A stretch of DNA of 64,000 nt, taken from NCBI GenBank assembly GCA_031763025.1, contig JASSKH010000021.1:6900611-6964610 (forward strand). The letters are read 5' to 3'. The notes beneath the pieces were generated by a model, which saw only the letters and a list, made by a program, of their open reading frames with translations, did no database searches and was not told the origin of the DNA. Of the stretch, positions 62,996 through 64,000 are shown one piece after another (position 1 is the stretch's first letter; every line of letters begins with the position of its first letter). The translations under genes and the position numbers were made by a program. This DNA is from Macrocystis pyrifera (Eukaryota > Sar > Phaeophyceae > Laminariales > Laminariaceae).

Positions 62996-64000
62996 TTGTA
63001 TCCCCCCTCCCGGGTCAGAATGCGAGCTATAATTGAAGAGGAAAGCACAATAAGCGAAGGGCAAGAAGGGTTTACGCTAAATCGTAGCTGCGTAGATCAT
63101 GTGGACACATTAGGAAAAACTATCCAAGGTAGAAAAGACGCGTGGCTAACAACATACTGTTTCTTCCTAGATGTACAAAAGGCCTACGACACAGCCGTAT
63201 GGAGAAATTGACTCGTGTGGAAAAACCTGTGGAAAATAGGAATGAGAGGAAGATGTGGAGAATGAAAAAGATGACGGCATGTGCGAGAAATAAATGCTGT
63301 GATGCTGGACGGGGAAATCTCGAAGTGTGTTGATAGTTTACAACACGCATAGGGAAATACGTTATCATCTAATACATTCAAGGTATATATCAACGGACTG
63401 ATAATAGCGATCGAAGCAGCAAAGCAGGGAGTCACGGTGGGGGGGGATACGGTGTCAGGAGTCAGGATTGATGTTTTCGAACGACTTCGTGGGAATATCA
63501 GAAACACCCGAGGCATTGCGGAAAAATGCAGAAAGCTCTATTTAGATTACAATACAGGACGGATCGGAGGGTGACGGCGAACGTCATGAGGTGCGCAGTA
63601 GTTGTACGTAAGGAATATAAGGTGAACTCGTAAACTTCAGTTGGGAGTGGGAAGAGAACCTGAAGTGCCGATCGTAGACCAGTTTACGTACCCTGGCGCA
63701 GAGACATCAAAAGACTGCTCTTGGGATGCTCACTGAAAAAGTAATAGGAAAGGGTAAAGCACACGTAGACAAGATGGATGCGATCCTACCAGACTCGCAC
63801 CTTGACACTACAATAGGACCAAGAGATGCATCTCGAAGAATGTGATATTAACAGTACAAATCCTAGAATTTGCAGGAGAAGTATGGGAAGGGGACGCGAA
63901 GTTCGTGAAACTGTACAGCACAGATAACAGCAGTAAAAAAAAAAAGTGAGACACGCTCATCAAGTACGCCTATGGTAATACAGTATTTAGAGCAGAACTG
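62996..64000 (+). pseudogene. LINE reverse transcriptase, second copy, truncated by window end
   Basis: The frame begins MRAIIEEESTISEGQEGFTL and reads NRSCVDHVDTLGKTIQGRKD and YCFFLDVQKAYDTAVWRN (motif A). Then, after stops, come INAVMLDGEISKCVDSLQ, FKVYINGLIIAIEAAKQGVT, VPIVDQFTYPGAETSKDCSW and LEFAGEVWEGDAKFVK. It is the same family as 13062-15530. The catalytic ADD region near 63475 is garbled, and many stops and frameshifts are present. Because it lacks the nested element X, it shows where that element entered the other copy. Confidence 0.8.

Overview
This window is eukaryotic nuclear DNA, very rich in repeats and poor in genes. It is most likely from a brown alga (Phaeophyceae, Ectocarpus-like). 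That placement rests on the retroelement peptides, which I recognise as the Copia and LINE types common in brown-algal genomes, on AG/GT-bounded exons, and on the absence of operons, Shine-Dalgarno sites or dense ORFs. It is an inference from memory, not a database result. Almost every long ORF is a retroelement relic or lies inside a tandem repeat.

Left part (1-16.5 kb). A decayed Copia element runs on the minus strand from 1 to about 1790 (gag, CCHC knuckles, aspartic protease, gag-pre-integrase). It abuts a second, internally deleted Copia on the plus strand (LTR end, primer-binding site, gag start, RNase H; about 1800-3240). The N-terminal half of a LINE reverse transcriptase lies at 6.7-7.25 kb (minus), and a long decayed LINE lies at 13.06-15.5 kb (plus), interrupted by a 265-bp element found in three places. 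Between them are ~105-bp MITEs, a 217-bp inverted-repeat element, ~210-bp diverged repeats and GTA-rich simple sequence.

Middle (16.5-41.7 kb). A GC-rich stretch (16.6-18.5 kb) and a two-frame hypothetical ORF (25.7-26.4 kb) are possible gene remnants. From 26.7 to 31.7 kb lies a ~5-kb minisatellite with an ~88-bp unit and a 787-bp internal duplication. The C-terminal half of the LINE seen at 6.7 kb lies at 35.9-37.06 kb.

Right part (41.7-64 kb). Two exons of an aquaporin (MIP-family channel) gene can be read on the plus strand at 44152-44395 and 56558-56654. Their splice phases match across a ~12.2-kb intron filled with a LINE tail, an (ACT)n microsatellite, SINE, MITE and reverse-transcriptase debris. 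A copy of the exon-2 tail follows at 57387-57429, beside a tRNA-derived SINE. At 59075-61127 is a 2,053-bp element with perfect 13-bp terminal inverted repeats, built almost wholly of ~42-bp units carrying the palindrome ATTGTCCGGACAAT in +/-/+ blocks. A second LINE copy runs off the right end.

Across the window the 9-mer TACCAGGTA/TACCTGGTA occurs at least 18 times, far above chance, and in one LINE it looks like an insertion. The most unusual objects are this motif, the 42-bp palindromic-unit element, the 88-bp minisatellite and the aquaporin intron/exon-duplication structure. I found no rRNA gene, CRISPR array, operon or intact transposase gene.
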